A DNA stretch of 43,103 bases, taken from assembly GCA_019634415.1 (NCBI GenBank), contig JAHQVJ010000084.1, forward strand, positions 1 through 43,103, in the 5' to 3' direction. Of this stretch, positions 11,993-21,780 are shown piece by piece. The notes below the pieces were generated by a model. It was not told where the DNA came from, did not search any database, and saw only the letters and a list, made by a program, of their open reading frames with translations. The DNA comes from Myxococcales bacterium. Its GTDB lineage: Bacteria > Myxococcota_A > UBA796 > GCA-2862545. How positions within the stretch are numbered: position 1 is the first letter of the stretch; the number at the start of each line of letters is the position of its first letter. Both the position numbers and the translations under genes were made by a program.

Positions 11993-12690
11993 CGGCGCTC
12001 CTGCTGTGGGTGGGCCTGGCGCTGGCAGGGCCGGTCTCCGAGGGTGCCGCGGCCCTCGAGGAGGGCCGGCTCGACGACGCCATCGCCGCGTGGAGTCAGG
12101 TGGCCGAAGACGGAGGCGCTCCGTCGGGCAGGGTGTCGTACAACCTGGGCACCGCCTGGTACCGAAAGGGCGACTGGCCTCGCGCGGTGGCGCATCTGCG
12201 CGCCGCGGCGCGGCTGCGGCCGCGAGACGGGGCCGTCCAACACAACCTGGCCTTGGCCCGGGCGGAGCTGGGCTCGGTCCCGCCGGCGACGTCGCTGCCG
12301 GCGGCGTGGATGAGCGTGCTCACCCCCGGCGAGCTCGGTGGCATCGGCCTGATCTTCACGGCCCTGGGCTCGCTGCTCGTGGTGATCGGTCGCTCGGACC
12401 CTCGACTCACGCGTCGGCTCTTGGGGCTGGCCGTGATGATCGGAGGATTCGTCCTGGGGGGGATCGCCGTCGCGGGAGGGCGGGCGCAGATCGCCCATCC
12501 GCTCGCCGTGGTGGTGGATGGAGAGGCAGTTTTACGAGATTCTGCCTCGGTGAACGCGGCAGAACGCTTCCGGCTGGATCCTGGGGCGGAAGTGGCCATT
12601 GAAAAGAGGTATTCCGGCTTCCTGTTGGTCCGGGACGGACATGGTCGGCGTGGATGGGTGTCCTCCAGCGCCGTCGAGGTGCCTTGGTAA
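11989..12690 (+). CDS. batE: BatE-like TPR and SH3-domain membrane protein
   Basis: A 233-residue protein, last in the Bat operon. It has a cleavable-looking signal (MTALLLWVGLALAGP) and tetratricopeptide repeats (about 18-95). Two membrane spans (about 113-131 and 142-160) are followed by a C-terminal bacterial SH3-like domain (about 170-233) ending in a GWVSSSAVEV-type strand. This order is typical of BatE. It is coupled to batD by ATGA and followed by a stable hairpin. Start and reading frame are clear. Confidence 0.83.
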   Translation: MTALLLWVGLALAGPVSEGAAALEEGRLDDAIAAWSQVAEDGGAPSGRVSYNLGTAWYRKGDWPRAVAHLRAAARLRPRDGAVQHNLALARAELGSVPPATSLPAAWMSVLTPGELGGIGLIFTALGSLLVVIGRSDPRLTRRLLGLAVMIGGFVLGGIAVAGGRAQIAHPLAVVVDGEAVLRDSASVNAAERFRLDPGAEVAIEKRYSGFLLVRDGHGRRGWVSSSAVEVPW

Positions 12691-12702
12691 CGACTCCTTG
12701 CC

Positions 12703-12724
12703 GGTTGGAAGAAGCCTTCCGACC
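12703..12724 (+). terminator. Hairpin after the Bat operon, probable terminator
   Basis: GGTTGGAAG (12703-12711), an AAGC loop and CTTCCGACC (12716-12724) form a 9-base stem with a single G-T wobble, 12 bases after the batE stop. The following sequence (TGCTGCGTCGTTCC) has only scattered Ts, so termination efficiency cannot be judged. The position at the end of a seven-gene operon supports the call. Confidence 0.5.
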
Positions 12725-12813
12725 TGCTGCGTCGTTCCCCGGAAACGCGGATCTCATCGGGTACTGGTTGCTGATTCGTACGGATCGCAGCGTGCTCCGG
12801 CTCTGTTCGTCCA

Positions 12814-14250
12814 ATGGGGCGCTGCATGGCGCAGGGAGGGGGCACGGGGCAGAATGGGGCTACACCACGTCGTGACCCTCGGTCTGGACGGCCCGTGTCC
12901 TTTCGCTTCGCCATCATCATCGCGCTCGCGGGAATTGCCTCGGGGGCCGCCTTCGTGCCCTGGAGCAACGTGGTCCGCATCCGGGCCGTGGAGGGACTGC
13001 AGGCCGAGCCATGGCTCGCCATCGCCGGCTACCTGATGGCTTGCCTGATCTGGGTCGCTGCGGGCACCTTGGCCACGCGTGGCGCCGTGTCGCGGCCGTA
13101 CCTGGTGGGCCCGGCCGCTGGGGCCCTCGCCGCGGCCATCTCTGCGTGGCTGGTGTGGCTGCCTGCAACCAACGTGTGGTCGCTGCACGCGCTGTGGGCC
13201 GCGGTGGTGGCGGAAACGGGCGGTCCCGAGACCGTGCACCAGGTCGTGGGGGAGAGCACGAGCGACCTGCTCCACTTCAGCATCCTCGGCTTCTGGGCCC
13301 ACGCCTCGGTGGGGCTCGTGATGGGGCTGGTGGGGGCCGTGCTGTCGCGGGGGCGGCAGGATCCGGTGCCTGCAGATCGTCGGCGTCCCGTGCTGTGGCC
13401 GCTGCGCATGTGGCTGTGGACGGTGGCCTTGGCGTTGGCGTCCATCGTGGCGTTGCAGCAGACCGAGTTCGAGATCATCTGGTCCAAGGCTGCGGGCTTC
13501 GGGCCCTTCGAGCCCCTGGAGCTGCTGCTGATCAACGGAGCGTGCCTGGGTGGGGCTGTCGCGGGGCCCGTGGGAGCCACGGCGGCGCTGTACTGGCGCA
13601 GCCCCAACGTGGTGCTGCGTCGCTTCGGTCAGATCGTGTACGGCGGGGTGGGGTTGTTGGCCTTCGGCGTGTGGGTGGGAGCGGTGCCGCTGCTGGCCCC
13701 CGCCGTGGTGTCGCCGCTGCCCGTCTACCTGGCGTACTGCCTGGTGCCGCTGACCGCCGCCATCGTGGGGGTGCTCATGGTGCGGCGCGACCCTCCCCCA
13801 CGCATTCCCCGCGCCTCCGACATGTTCGCCGAGGTCTCGGTCTTGCTGCTGCTCACAGGTCCGCTGGTGGCCTGTGGCGGGCTCGGTGCGGCAGCCTGGG
13901 CTACGCTCATGGGCCCTCAGGTCTGGAGCAACGTGATCGCCGGGTTCTCCGAGTGGTCCAACCTCCGCGTCACCATCGCCGAGGTCCTGTCGCTGCAGGC
14001 GCTGGCCTGGGTGCCCATGTGGGCCTCCGCCATCCTCGAGGGGCCCCTGGTCATGCTGCCCGCACTGCTCTTCCTCCGGTGGCGCGCCAACAAGGAAGAG
14101 CCCTTCGACGAAGTGGACCAAGGCGCCGACGACGATGGCGACGAGGACGAAGGCGGTGACGGGCCCAGCACGGACGAGGACGACATGGAGACCGTCCGGA
14201 TCCGGACGGAGGACGCCACCCGGTGGGTTAGAACCGCGTCCGATGGCTAG
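12814..14250 (+). CDS. Unrecognised polytopic membrane protein with acidic C-terminal tail
   Basis: No family is recognised. From the ATG at 12814 it is 478 residues with about ten hydrophobic spans spread over residues 28-425. A hydrophilic tail of about 50 residues follows, with dense Asp/Glu runs (DDDGDEDEGGDG), probably cytoplasmic. The first 27 codons have atypical third-position use and no good ribosome site. A GTG at 12895, directly before SFRFAIIIALAGIASGAAF, is an equally good or better start and would give 451 residues. It stands apart from the Bat operon (hairpin between) and is followed 10 bases later by the GWxTD-like gene, so the two may be cotranscribed. Function is unknown. 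Confidence 0.75.
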   Translation: MGRCMAQGGGTGQNGATPRRDPRSGRPVSFRFAIIIALAGIASGAAFVPWSNVVRIRAVEGLQAEPWLAIAGYLMACLIWVAAGTLATRGAVSRPYLVGPAAGALAAAISAWLVWLPATNVWSLHALWAAVVAETGGPETVHQVVGESTSDLLHFSILGFWAHASVGLVMGLVGAVLSRGRQDPVPADRRRPVLWPLRMWLWTVALALASIVALQQTEFEIIWSKAAGFGPFEPLELLLINGACLGGAVAGPVGATAALYWRSPNVVLRRFGQIVYGGVGLLAFGVWVGAVPLLAPAVVSPLPVYLAYCLVPLTAAIVGVLMVRRDPPPRIPRASDMFAEVSVLLLLTGPLVACGGLGAAAWATLMGPQVWSNVIAGFSEWSNLRVTIAEVLSLQALAWVPMWASAILEGPLVMLPALLFLRWRANKEEPFDEVDQGADDDGDEDEGGDGPSTDEDDMETVRIRTEDATRWVRTASDG

Positions 14251-14260
14251 GAGGCTGCGC

Positions 14261-14761
14261 ATGGGCGTCAAGCAGTGGCTCGTTCCCGCGATGTTGCTGA
14301 TCCTCGTTGGGGGAAAGCTCGACCGAATGTCCCCGGAGGAGCGCGCTCACTGGCGGGCGCTGCGGGTCTTCGTGGAGGACAAGGAGCAGCGCAAGTGGCT
14401 GCGACTGAAGACCGAGGAGCAGCGCAACGAGTGGCTCAAAGAACGCGGCCTATGGGACAAGTTCTACGCCAACGACGACATGACGCGCGATCAGATCGTG
14501 TCGGGTGACGTCCGGCTCGGCTGGAGCCGAGACATGCTGTTCATGTCCTGGGGCCCGCCCTTCCAGAAGCTGCGCTTGACGGGTCGTGCAGCCAGTCGCT
14601 CCGAGAAGTTCATCTACCGGTTCGAGGTGGATCGCGAGGGCTTCGCCACCTCGCTCGTCGGAGACAAGACCGACCATCGCGCGGTGGATCGCTACCAGGT
14701 CAACGTCACCCTGGACGACGATGTCGTGGCGGAGATCGTGGAGCTGGAGACCTGGGAGTGA
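14261..14761 (+). CDS. GWxTD-like domain protein, membrane-anchored or exported
   Basis: A 166-residue protein with an N-terminal hydrophobic segment (about 5-17). A charged helical region is rich in EER and KEQR patterns. The block VRLGWSRDMLFMSWGPPF (about 84-101) recalls the GWxTD domain (Gly-Trp-x-Thr-Asp, followed by a GPP turn), here as GWSRD. The final beta strands are regular. The ATG at 14261 is favoured because AGGAGG lies seven bases upstream; an in-frame ATG at 14243 would put that site inside the gene. It sits between the polytopic protein and a histidine kinase, same strand, with gaps of 10 and 15 bases. The function of GWxTD proteins is unknown, and the family call is by motif only. 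Confidence 0.65.
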   Translation: MGVKQWLVPAMLLILVGGKLDRMSPEERAHWRALRVFVEDKEQRKWLRLKTEEQRNEWLKERGLWDKFYANDDMTRDQIVSGDVRLGWSRDMLFMSWGPPFQKLRLTGRAASRSEKFIYRFEVDREGFATSLVGDKTDHRAVDRYQVNVTLDDDVVAEIVELETWE

Positions 14762-14776
14762 GCAGCGGGTGCTCCC

Positions 14777-15949
<1,173 letters not shown>

Positions 15950-15950
15950 G

Positions 15951-17309
15951 TCAGGCGTCGTCCTGGCCCCACTCCGCCTCGCGTCGGTAGATGGTGCGCG
16001 CCGTGATGCCCATGAGGGACGCGGCCAGGTTCTTGTCGCCGTCGCAGTAGCGGAGGGTCTCCTCGATCATGCGCCGCTCCACCACCTTCAACGGCGTGCC
16101 CACGTCGAAGGACAGGCGCTTGCGGTCTGTGCCCTCCTGGAGGTTGCGCGGTAGATCCGGCACGCCGATGCGGCTGCCTCGAACCAGCACCACGGCGCGC
16201 TCGATGGCGTTCTCCAGCTCCCGCACGTTGCCTGGCCAGCGGTGGCGTGCCAGCGCGTCCAGGGCCTCGGGGGTGAACCCGTCCAAGGGCTTGGCGTTCT
16301 TGTTGCTGAAGCGCACCATGAAGTGCTGCGCGAGCAGCGTGACGTCGGAGGCGCGCTCCCGCAGGGGCGGAACCGACAGTGGGATCACGTTGAGGCGGTA
16401 GTAGAGATCCTCGCGAAACCGCCCCTGCTGGACCTCCAGCTCCACGTCGCGGTTGCTCGCGGCGATCACGCGCACGTCGGCGCGCAAGGTCTCCGTGCCC
16501 CCCACGCGCTCGTACTCCCCGTCCTGCAGCACCCGGAGCAGCCGCACCTGGGTGCCCGGCGTCATCTCCGTGACCTCGTCGAGGAACAGGCTGCCGCCGT
16601 GCGCCAGATCGAAGCGACCCGCCTTGCGGGCCACCGCACCCGTGAACGCTCCCTTCTCGTAGCCGAACAGCTCGCTCTCGAGGAGGTTCTCCGGGATGGC
16701 TGCGCAATTCAGCGTGACGAAGCGGGCATCGCGACGCCGGGACATGCGGTGAAGCAGACGCGCCAGGCGGCTCTTGCCCGTGCCGCTCTCGCCCGTCAGG
16801 AAGACCGTGGCATCCGACGGGGCCACCTGCTCCACCTCGTCGAGCAGCGTGCGCATGGCCTCCGAGCGCCCGATCATCTCGCCCTCGCCCACCGCCGCCA
16901 GCCGCTCCCGCAGCTGCCGGTTCTCCAGCTGCAGCTCTCGCTTCTGCAGCGCCTTGCGCAGGGCGGACAGCAGCTCCACGCGGCTCAAGGGCTTGCTCAC
17001 GAAGTCGTAGGCACCCTCCTTCATGGCCTCCACCGCCGTCTCGACCGTGCCGTAGGCCGTCATCACCAGGACCTCGAGGTCCGGATCCACCATGCGTGCC
17101 GCCTTGAGCAGGTCGATGCCGCTCATCCCCGGCATCTTCAGATCCGTGAGCACGACGTCCACGCGGTCGTTGCGCAGGTGCTGCATCGCCTCGCGACCGC
17201 TGCTGGCGTGGACCACCCGATATCGCTCCCGCGTGAGGATGCGCTCCAGGGTCACGCGGTTGGCGTCATCGTCATCCACCACCATGACGGTGCTCTGGAC
17301 CATCTCCAT
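15951..17309 (-). CDS. NtrC-family sigma54-dependent response regulator
   Basis: A 452-residue transcription activator with three domains. The receiver (1-125) has the acidic pocket at 12-14, phospho-acceptor Asp56 and Lys107. The sigma54-interacting AAA+ domain (about 145-385) has Walker A GESGTGKS (173-180), the sigma54-contact loop GAFTGA (220-225) and Walker B LFLDE (241-245). A C-terminal Fis-type helix-turn-helix (about 405-445) completes it. It is expected to activate RpoN-dependent promoters when phosphorylated. It lies 62 bases downstream of a histidine kinase on the same strand, its likely partner. The ATG at 17309 is used; an in-frame ATG two codons later is also possible. Confidence 0.95.
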   Translation of the reverse strand: MEMVQSTVMVVDDDDANRVTLERILTRERYRVVHASSGREAMQHLRNDRVDVVLTDLKMPGMSGIDLLKAARMVDPDLEVLVMTAYGTVETAVEAMKEGAYDFVSKPLSRVELLSALRKALQKRELQLENRQLRERLAAVGEGEMIGRSEAMRTLLDEVEQVAPSDATVFLTGESGTGKSRLARLLHRMSRRRDARFVTLNCAAIPENLLESELFGYEKGAFTGAVARKAGRFDLAHGGSLFLDEVTEMTPGTQVRLLRVLQDGEYERVGGTETLRADVRVIAASNRDVELEVQQGRFREDLYYRLNVIPLSVPPLRERASDVTLLAQHFMVRFSNKNAKPLDGFTPEALDALARHRWPGNVRELENAIERAVVLVRGSRIGVPDLPRNLQEGTDRKRLSFDVGTPLKVVERRMIEETLRYCDGDKNLAASLMGITARTIYRREAEWGQDDA

Positions 17310-17371
17310 ACGTGCGTCGCTCCGCTGTGTCAGCCTAGCCGCTGCAGCCCGTCACCGATCGTTGACGTTGG

Positions 17372-19186
17372 TCACACCTGGGGGAGGGCGAGCACCAAGG
17401 TGGTGCCCTGACCCGGTGCGGATCGCACGTGGATGGTGCCGCCGTGATCCTCCAAGATCTGCCTGGTGATGGCCAGGCCCAGACCCGTGCCGCTCGCCTT
17501 GGTGGAGAAGAATGGATCGAAGGCGCGGTCCACCTGCTCGTCGTCCATGCCCGGGCCATCGTCCGTCAGTGCGATGTGGATCTCGTCGTCGACGGAGCCC
17601 ACCCGGATGCTCAGCTGATGGGCACCCGCTTCGGCAGCATTGCGGACCACGTTGAGGAGGGCCTGGCGCAGCTGGTTGCCGTCCACCATCTGCGCGCCCA
17701 GTGGTGCGCACGACACCTCGATGCGGACGCCCTGCTGGTCCAGCTCCGCCCGCAGGAGCCGCACCACGTCTCCCACGAGGGCCCCGATGTCCTCGGGATT
17801 GAGCCGTGCGGGTGGACGCCTCGCCAGCTGCAGGTAGTGCCCCGTGACCTGGGTGAGCCGGTCGATCTCGCCCGTGATGGTGCCCAGCAGGTCCCACGCC
17901 TCGGAGGTGTGCGACGGATCGAACTGATGCAGCTCGTCGTTGAGCATCTCGGCGTTCAGCGACAGGGCGTTCAGCGGGTTGCGGACCTCGTGGGTGATCT
18001 GGGCGAGCATCTGACCCACCAGGGCCAGCCGCTCCGACCGAGCGAGCTGCTCCAGCGCGCCCCGTTGCTCGGTGACGTCGCTGATCACCATCACGACGCC
18101 CCCTTCGCCGAAGGGGTTGGCGCGCACCTCGTAGGCGCAGCGACCCACCCGGTGCTCGTGGAACGCGCCCCCCGCGAGCCAGGGTTGGACATCGGCGGGG
18201 GGCGGGGCGCCGACGTGAACGCCCCACAGCGTCTCGGCGGCTGGGTTCGTGAGGGTGACCATCCCCGACTCCACCACGAACAGCGCATCCTGGAGGCTGT
18301 CGAGCACGCGAGCCAGGTGTCGCGACAAGCGGTTGAGCTCCTCTGCGCGCTCCACGAGGGTGCGGTCGCGATGCTGTAGCGCCAGGATCATCCGGTTGAA
18401 CTCGGTGGCGAGCACCGCGATCTCCCCGCCGCCGCGCACCTCCTCCACCGATCCCGTGTAGTCGCCCGCGGCCAGCCGCTGCACCTGAGCCGTGAGCCGG
18501 CCGATGGGGCGCAGCGCGTGCTGAACGGCGCCCACCAGCGCGAGGCTCAGCACCAGGGCCAGTCCCGTGAGCAGCAGCGCCACGCCGTTCGCCCAGCGAC
18601 GCATGCGATCGGTGGACGTGGTGACCGCGAGGATCCGGTCGTCGAGCTGCTTCGATAGCAGCGCGATCTCGGCCGCCACGGCTCGACCCTGTTGCCGCAG
18701 CTGCTCGGTCAGGGACGCGGCTTGATCCACGTGGCCCGCCTCCGACAGTCCCACGAAGTCGCGCGCCCCGCCCTGCCACTCGGAGGCCAGGGTGGTGATC
18801 TGCTCCAGGTGGATGCCCACCTTGTGCAGCGCCGCGCGCTCCTGGGCGTCTGCCGCCATGTGCACGGCCTGGGCTCGGTGCACCTCCATCTCCGCCACCG
18901 TCTGCAGCAGACGCTCGCTGTAGATGGCGGCTGCACTCGCCGCACCCGTGCCGGGTCTGCGATCGGATCGCAGCAGCCGATCGATGTCGGTCTCGATGCG
19001 CTGGTGGTCGGCGGCCAGCTGATCCACCTGGATGTCGAGGGGCAGGTAGCCGTCGGTCACCAGCGCCTGCGAGCGCCCCACCCCCTGGTACTGCACCATC
19101 AGGAACACGAGCGCGAGCAGCATCATGGTCATGGCTGCGAGGAAGGCAGCCACGATGCGAAACCGGATCGACCCGAAGGTGCTCAC
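17372..19186 (-). CDS. Sensor histidine kinase with periplasmic helical sensor, HAMP and PAS domains
   Basis: A 604-residue kinase. The first membrane span (about 10-32) and second (about 200-222) flank a mostly helical extracytoplasmic sensor of about 165 residues. A HAMP domain (about 222-275) and a PAS domain (about 290-375) follow. The HisKA domain has phospho-acceptor His399 in ITHEVRNPLNALSLN. The ATPase domain has NVVRNAAEA, DDGPGM and GTGLGL. The GTG start at 19186 overlaps the stop of the PEGA-like gene (GTGA); the frame is open far upstream, but that part is antisense to the parvulin gene and is not coding. The downstream NtrC-type regulator is the probable partner. Confidence 0.92.
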   Translation of the reverse strand: MSTFGSIRFRIVAAFLAAMTMMLLALVFLMVQYQGVGRSQALVTDGYLPLDIQVDQLAADHQRIETDIDRLLRSDRRPGTGAASAAAIYSERLLQTVAEMEVHRAQAVHMAADAQERAALHKVGIHLEQITTLASEWQGGARDFVGLSEAGHVDQAASLTEQLRQQGRAVAAEIALLSKQLDDRILAVTTSTDRMRRWANGVALLLTGLALVLSLALVGAVQHALRPIGRLTAQVQRLAAGDYTGSVEEVRGGGEIAVLATEFNRMILALQHRDRTLVERAEELNRLSRHLARVLDSLQDALFVVESGMVTLTNPAAETLWGVHVGAPPPADVQPWLAGGAFHEHRVGRCAYEVRANPFGEGGVVMVISDVTEQRGALEQLARSERLALVGQMLAQITHEVRNPLNALSLNAEMLNDELHQFDPSHTSEAWDLLGTITGEIDRLTQVTGHYLQLARRPPARLNPEDIGALVGDVVRLLRAELDQQGVRIEVSCAPLGAQMVDGNQLRQALLNVVRNAAEAGAHQLSIRVGSVDDEIHIALTDDGPGMDDEQVDRAFDPFFSTKASGTGLGLAITRQILEDHGGTIHVRSAPGQGTTLVLALPQV

Positions 19187-19773
19187 CCGCCTCCCGCGTG
19201 GAAGCGACCCGAGCCCGACAGCTCGGGCATCCGCCCCTCCGCCACCTGCACCACGAGGGAGGCGCCACGCTGCACCTCCAGGGTGCCGTTGGCCCAGATC
19301 ACCGTGCCGTCTTGACTGCGCACCGACAAGCGATGGTTGCCAGGGGCGAGCTCCACGGACTTGCGCTCTCCCTCGGTCAGGGTGATGCGCTGCCGATCGA
19401 GACGCAGCTGGACGCCACGCCCCATGGTGCGGAACTCCACCGGCACGGTCTGTGCCTCGTCGTCCGAGGCGGCGGTGGGATCGGCCGAGTCGTCGAGGGA
19501 GATCCCGGTTCGGCCCACCATCACTCGCACCTCGCCGCCCGCCGCCAGAACGAGGGGGAAGTCGGAGGCGTCGCCGTTGGTGTACAGCCGCAGGGCGTGG
19601 GCCCCGGGGATGATCTGGAAGGCCACCTCGCCCGGTGCCCAGAGCTGAGCCAGCTTCTGTCCATCGACGAGGACCTCGGCCGGTACCTTGCTGTCCACCA
19701 CCAGGGTGGCCGTCTCGGTCGAGGGAGGGGGCTCTGCGGAGGCGGCCAACGCGAGCAGGGGCAGGATGTGCAT
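19183..19773 (-). CDS. Exported PEGA-like domain protein
   Basis: A 196-residue protein with a short signal peptide (MHILPLLALAASA). A region near residues 22-65 (LVVDSKVPAEVLVDGQ, then IIPGAHALRLY) fits the PEGA pattern of surface or periplasmic beta domains. The rest is beta-rich, ending with a second similar module (about 130-180). It is the first gene of a leftward operon with the histidine kinase, coupled by a 4-base overlap, so it may feed signal to that kinase or be functionally tied to it. The ATG at 19773 was chosen because the signal peptide begins there; its ribosome site is weak. Its 5' end is 79 bases from the divergent parvulin gene. Confidence 0.7.
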   Translation of the reverse strand: MHILPLLALAASAEPPPSTETATLVVDSKVPAEVLVDGQKLAQLWAPGEVAFQIIPGAHALRLYTNGDASDFPLVLAAGGEVRVMVGRTGISLDDSADPTAASDDEAQTVPVEFRTMGRGVQLRLDRQRITLTEGERKSVELAPGNHRLSVRSQDGTVIWANGTLEVQRGASLVVQVAEGRMPELSGSGRFHAGGG

Positions 19774-19852
19774 GGGTCGCCCGTAACCCGGTCTCAGCCC
19801 GCATTGCCCGCGTCGGGGCCCTGGGATACCGCGCCGTGCGGAGGTCCGGTAC

Positions 19853-20854
19853 ATGGGAGGCTTGTTCGTCGCCACGGTCTGGGTTCTTTCCGGATGCCTC
19901 GGTGCGTCCAGTCCTCTCGACCCTGGTGCCCCACCCACACGGGCGCCCGACGGGGCGGTGATCGCCACGGTGGGGGATGGCCAGGTCACCGACCTGGACT
20001 TTGCCGAGGCTGCCAGCCGACGGCCCGCGGCGGCCGAGGGGCTCGATCTCGATGCACGTCGGAACGTGCTCGAGGAGCTGATCACCGACGAGATCCTGTT
20101 TCAGGAGGCCACCCGTCGAGAGCTCTACAAGGACCCCAAGGTGCGCAAGATCATGGTGAGCCTGCTCATCCGAGAGGAGGTCTTCGACCGCATCCGCAAC
20201 GAGGAGATCCCCGAGTCCGAGCTGCGCAGCTACTACGAGGCCCATCAAGACGACTTCACCGTGCCCGCCAAGGTGCAGGTCCGTCGGATCTTCATGGCGG
20301 TGCCGGAGGGCGAGGATCCCGCGCCGGCGAAGAAGACCATGGAGGGGCTGCGGGCGCAGATCCGCAAGGATCCTGCGAAGTTCGGCGAGCTGGCCGAGCG
20401 CCACAGCGAGGACCCCTTCAAGCGTCGGGGAGGCGACCTCGGGTTGCTCACGCGTGAGGGCAAGCAGGGCGTGCCCACGGGGGTCGTGGACAAGGCCTTC
20501 GCCCTCCGCGCCGGGCAGCTGTCCGAGGTCTTCGAGGCGGGCGGAGGGCTCAACCTCGTGCTCACGGTGTCTCGCCGGGATCGGCTCGAGCGCTCCTTCG
20601 ATCAGATGAAGGGCTCGGTCATGCGCCGCATGAAGAACGATCGATTCCAAGAGATGACAGAGCAGTACACGGCCGAGGTGCGGTCCCGGTACGGCGTGGA
20701 CATCGACGAGATGGTGCTGCGAAACACCGCAGTCCAGGTGCAGGCTGCACCACCCAACGTCGATGCCAAGGAGCTGCTGGAGGTTACCTCTCCCCGAGCC
20801 GGGGCGGGCAACGCCGCGGCAGCCACCGACGCCACCAAGGGGCCACCGAAATGA
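19853..20854 (+). CDS. Lipoprotein peptidyl-prolyl isomerase, parvulin/SurA type
   Basis: A 333-residue envelope chaperone candidate. The N terminus ends in a good lipobox LSGC (Cys15), so it is probably a lipoprotein. A SurA-N-like helical domain (about 40-135) precedes one parvulin domain (about 140-245). Family patterns RRIFMAVPEG, FGELAERHSED and GGDLGLLTREG are visible. A charged helical end and an Ala/Gly-rich tail follow. The ATG at 19853 has GGAGG ten bases upstream. It is coupled by ATGA to a second SurA-like gene and then pdxA. The isomerase fold is well supported; activity towards outer-membrane proteins is inferred from family and neighbours. Confidence 0.88.
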   Translation: MGGLFVATVWVLSGCLGASSPLDPGAPPTRAPDGAVIATVGDGQVTDLDFAEAASRRPAAAEGLDLDARRNVLEELITDEILFQEATRRELYKDPKVRKIMVSLLIREEVFDRIRNEEIPESELRSYYEAHQDDFTVPAKVQVRRIFMAVPEGEDPAPAKKTMEGLRAQIRKDPAKFGELAERHSEDPFKRRGGDLGLLTREGKQGVPTGVVDKAFALRAGQLSEVFEAGGGLNLVLTVSRRDRLERSFDQMKGSVMRRMKNDRFQEMTEQYTAEVRSRYGVDIDEMVLRNTAVQVQAAPPNVDAKELLEVTSPRAGAGNAAAATDATKGPPK

Positions 20855-21780
20855 TCGTCACCCTTCTCGTCTCCGGCGCCTCCGCTACCTCGGTGGTGGA
20901 TCGAGTGGCCGCCGTCGTCAACGACGACGTCGTCGCGCTGTCGGAGGTCTACGAGATCGGTCAGGCCTTCATCGAGAAGCGATGCCCACAGTCTGCGTCG
21001 CAGTGCATGCTCGACGCCGAGCTCGAGATCCTCGACGTGAAGATCCGCCGCACGCTGATCCGCCAGGAGCTGGACAAGCTCGACCTGACCGTCACCGCCG
21101 CCGACGTGGACCAGGCCATCGACAAGACCGTGCGGGACTACCAGCTCGAGAGCCGGTCCGACCTCAAGGCTCAGGTGGAGGCCCAGGGGCAGCGATGGGA
21201 CAAGTATCGGGAGGAGATCTTCGAGTATCTGCGCACCGTCACGTTCCAGTCCCGCGTGCTGGCTCCGCGGGTCACCATGAGCGAAGACGAGGTGCGAGAC
21301 CGCTTCCAGCGCGAGACGCGCAACATGAAGAAGCCCACGGCCACCGTGTCGGGATTCGGCATGGCGGTGCCCGCCGATGCGTCCGAGGCCTACGTGTCCC
21401 GCCTCACCGAGGAGGCCCGGGGCATCGTGAAGCGGCTCAACGAGGGCAAGCTGTCCTGGAGTCAGGCGGTGTCTCGCCACGACACCGCCAACATGGCGGG
21501 CAACTTCGGCCGTGAGGTTCTCCAGGGCGAGCTGGTGGAGCCCATCGACAAGGCCGTCTTCGCCACCGATGCCGGCTCCGTCACCGAGCCCGTCGCGCTG
21601 GGGCCCATCCTCTTCGTGCTGCGGGTGGAGGAGCGGGGCGAGCGCTCCATGGTGACCTCGTTCGAGGAGTCTCAGGAGCAGATCCGCAACGTCATCTTCC
21701 AGGAGAAGCTCGCGGAGGCCGAGGAGGAGTGGTACCAGCGCGCGCGCCGCGAGGCGGTGATCGACGTGAAGCTGAAATGA
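20851..21780 (+). CDS. Second SurA-like periplasmic chaperone/isomerase
   Basis: A 309-residue protein with a short hydrophobic start (MIVTLLVSGASA). It has the typical SurA beginning VDRVAAVVNDDVVALSEV (residues 16-33), a helical N domain to about 150, and a parvulin-like domain (about 165-260). That domain shows SWSQAVSRHD, NFGREVLQGELVEPIDKAVF and ILFVLRVEER. The parvulin domain is less well conserved than in the gene before, so the chaperone role may dominate over isomerase activity. It overlaps its neighbours on both sides by 4 bases (ATGA). The next gene is pdxA, as in the well-known surA-pdxA order of enterobacteria. Confidence 0.85.
   Translation: MIVTLLVSGASATSVVDRVAAVVNDDVVALSEVYEIGQAFIEKRCPQSASQCMLDAELEILDVKIRRTLIRQELDKLDLTVTAADVDQAIDKTVRDYQLESRSDLKAQVEAQGQRWDKYREEIFEYLRTVTFQSRVLAPRVTMSEDEVRDRFQRETRNMKKPTATVSGFGMAVPADASEAYVSRLTEEARGIVKRLNEGKLSWSQAVSRHDTANMAGNFGREVLQGELVEPIDKAVFATDAGSVTEPVALGPILFVLRVEERGERSMVTSFEESQEQIRNVIFQEKLAEAEEEWYQRARREAVIDVKLK

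Noticed and set aside
19187..20650. A long upstream extension of the HAMP/PAS kinase frame
   Set aside because: The extension is antisense to the parvulin gene and in another frame of the PEGA-like gene. The GTG at 19186 precedes a proper membrane signal anchor.
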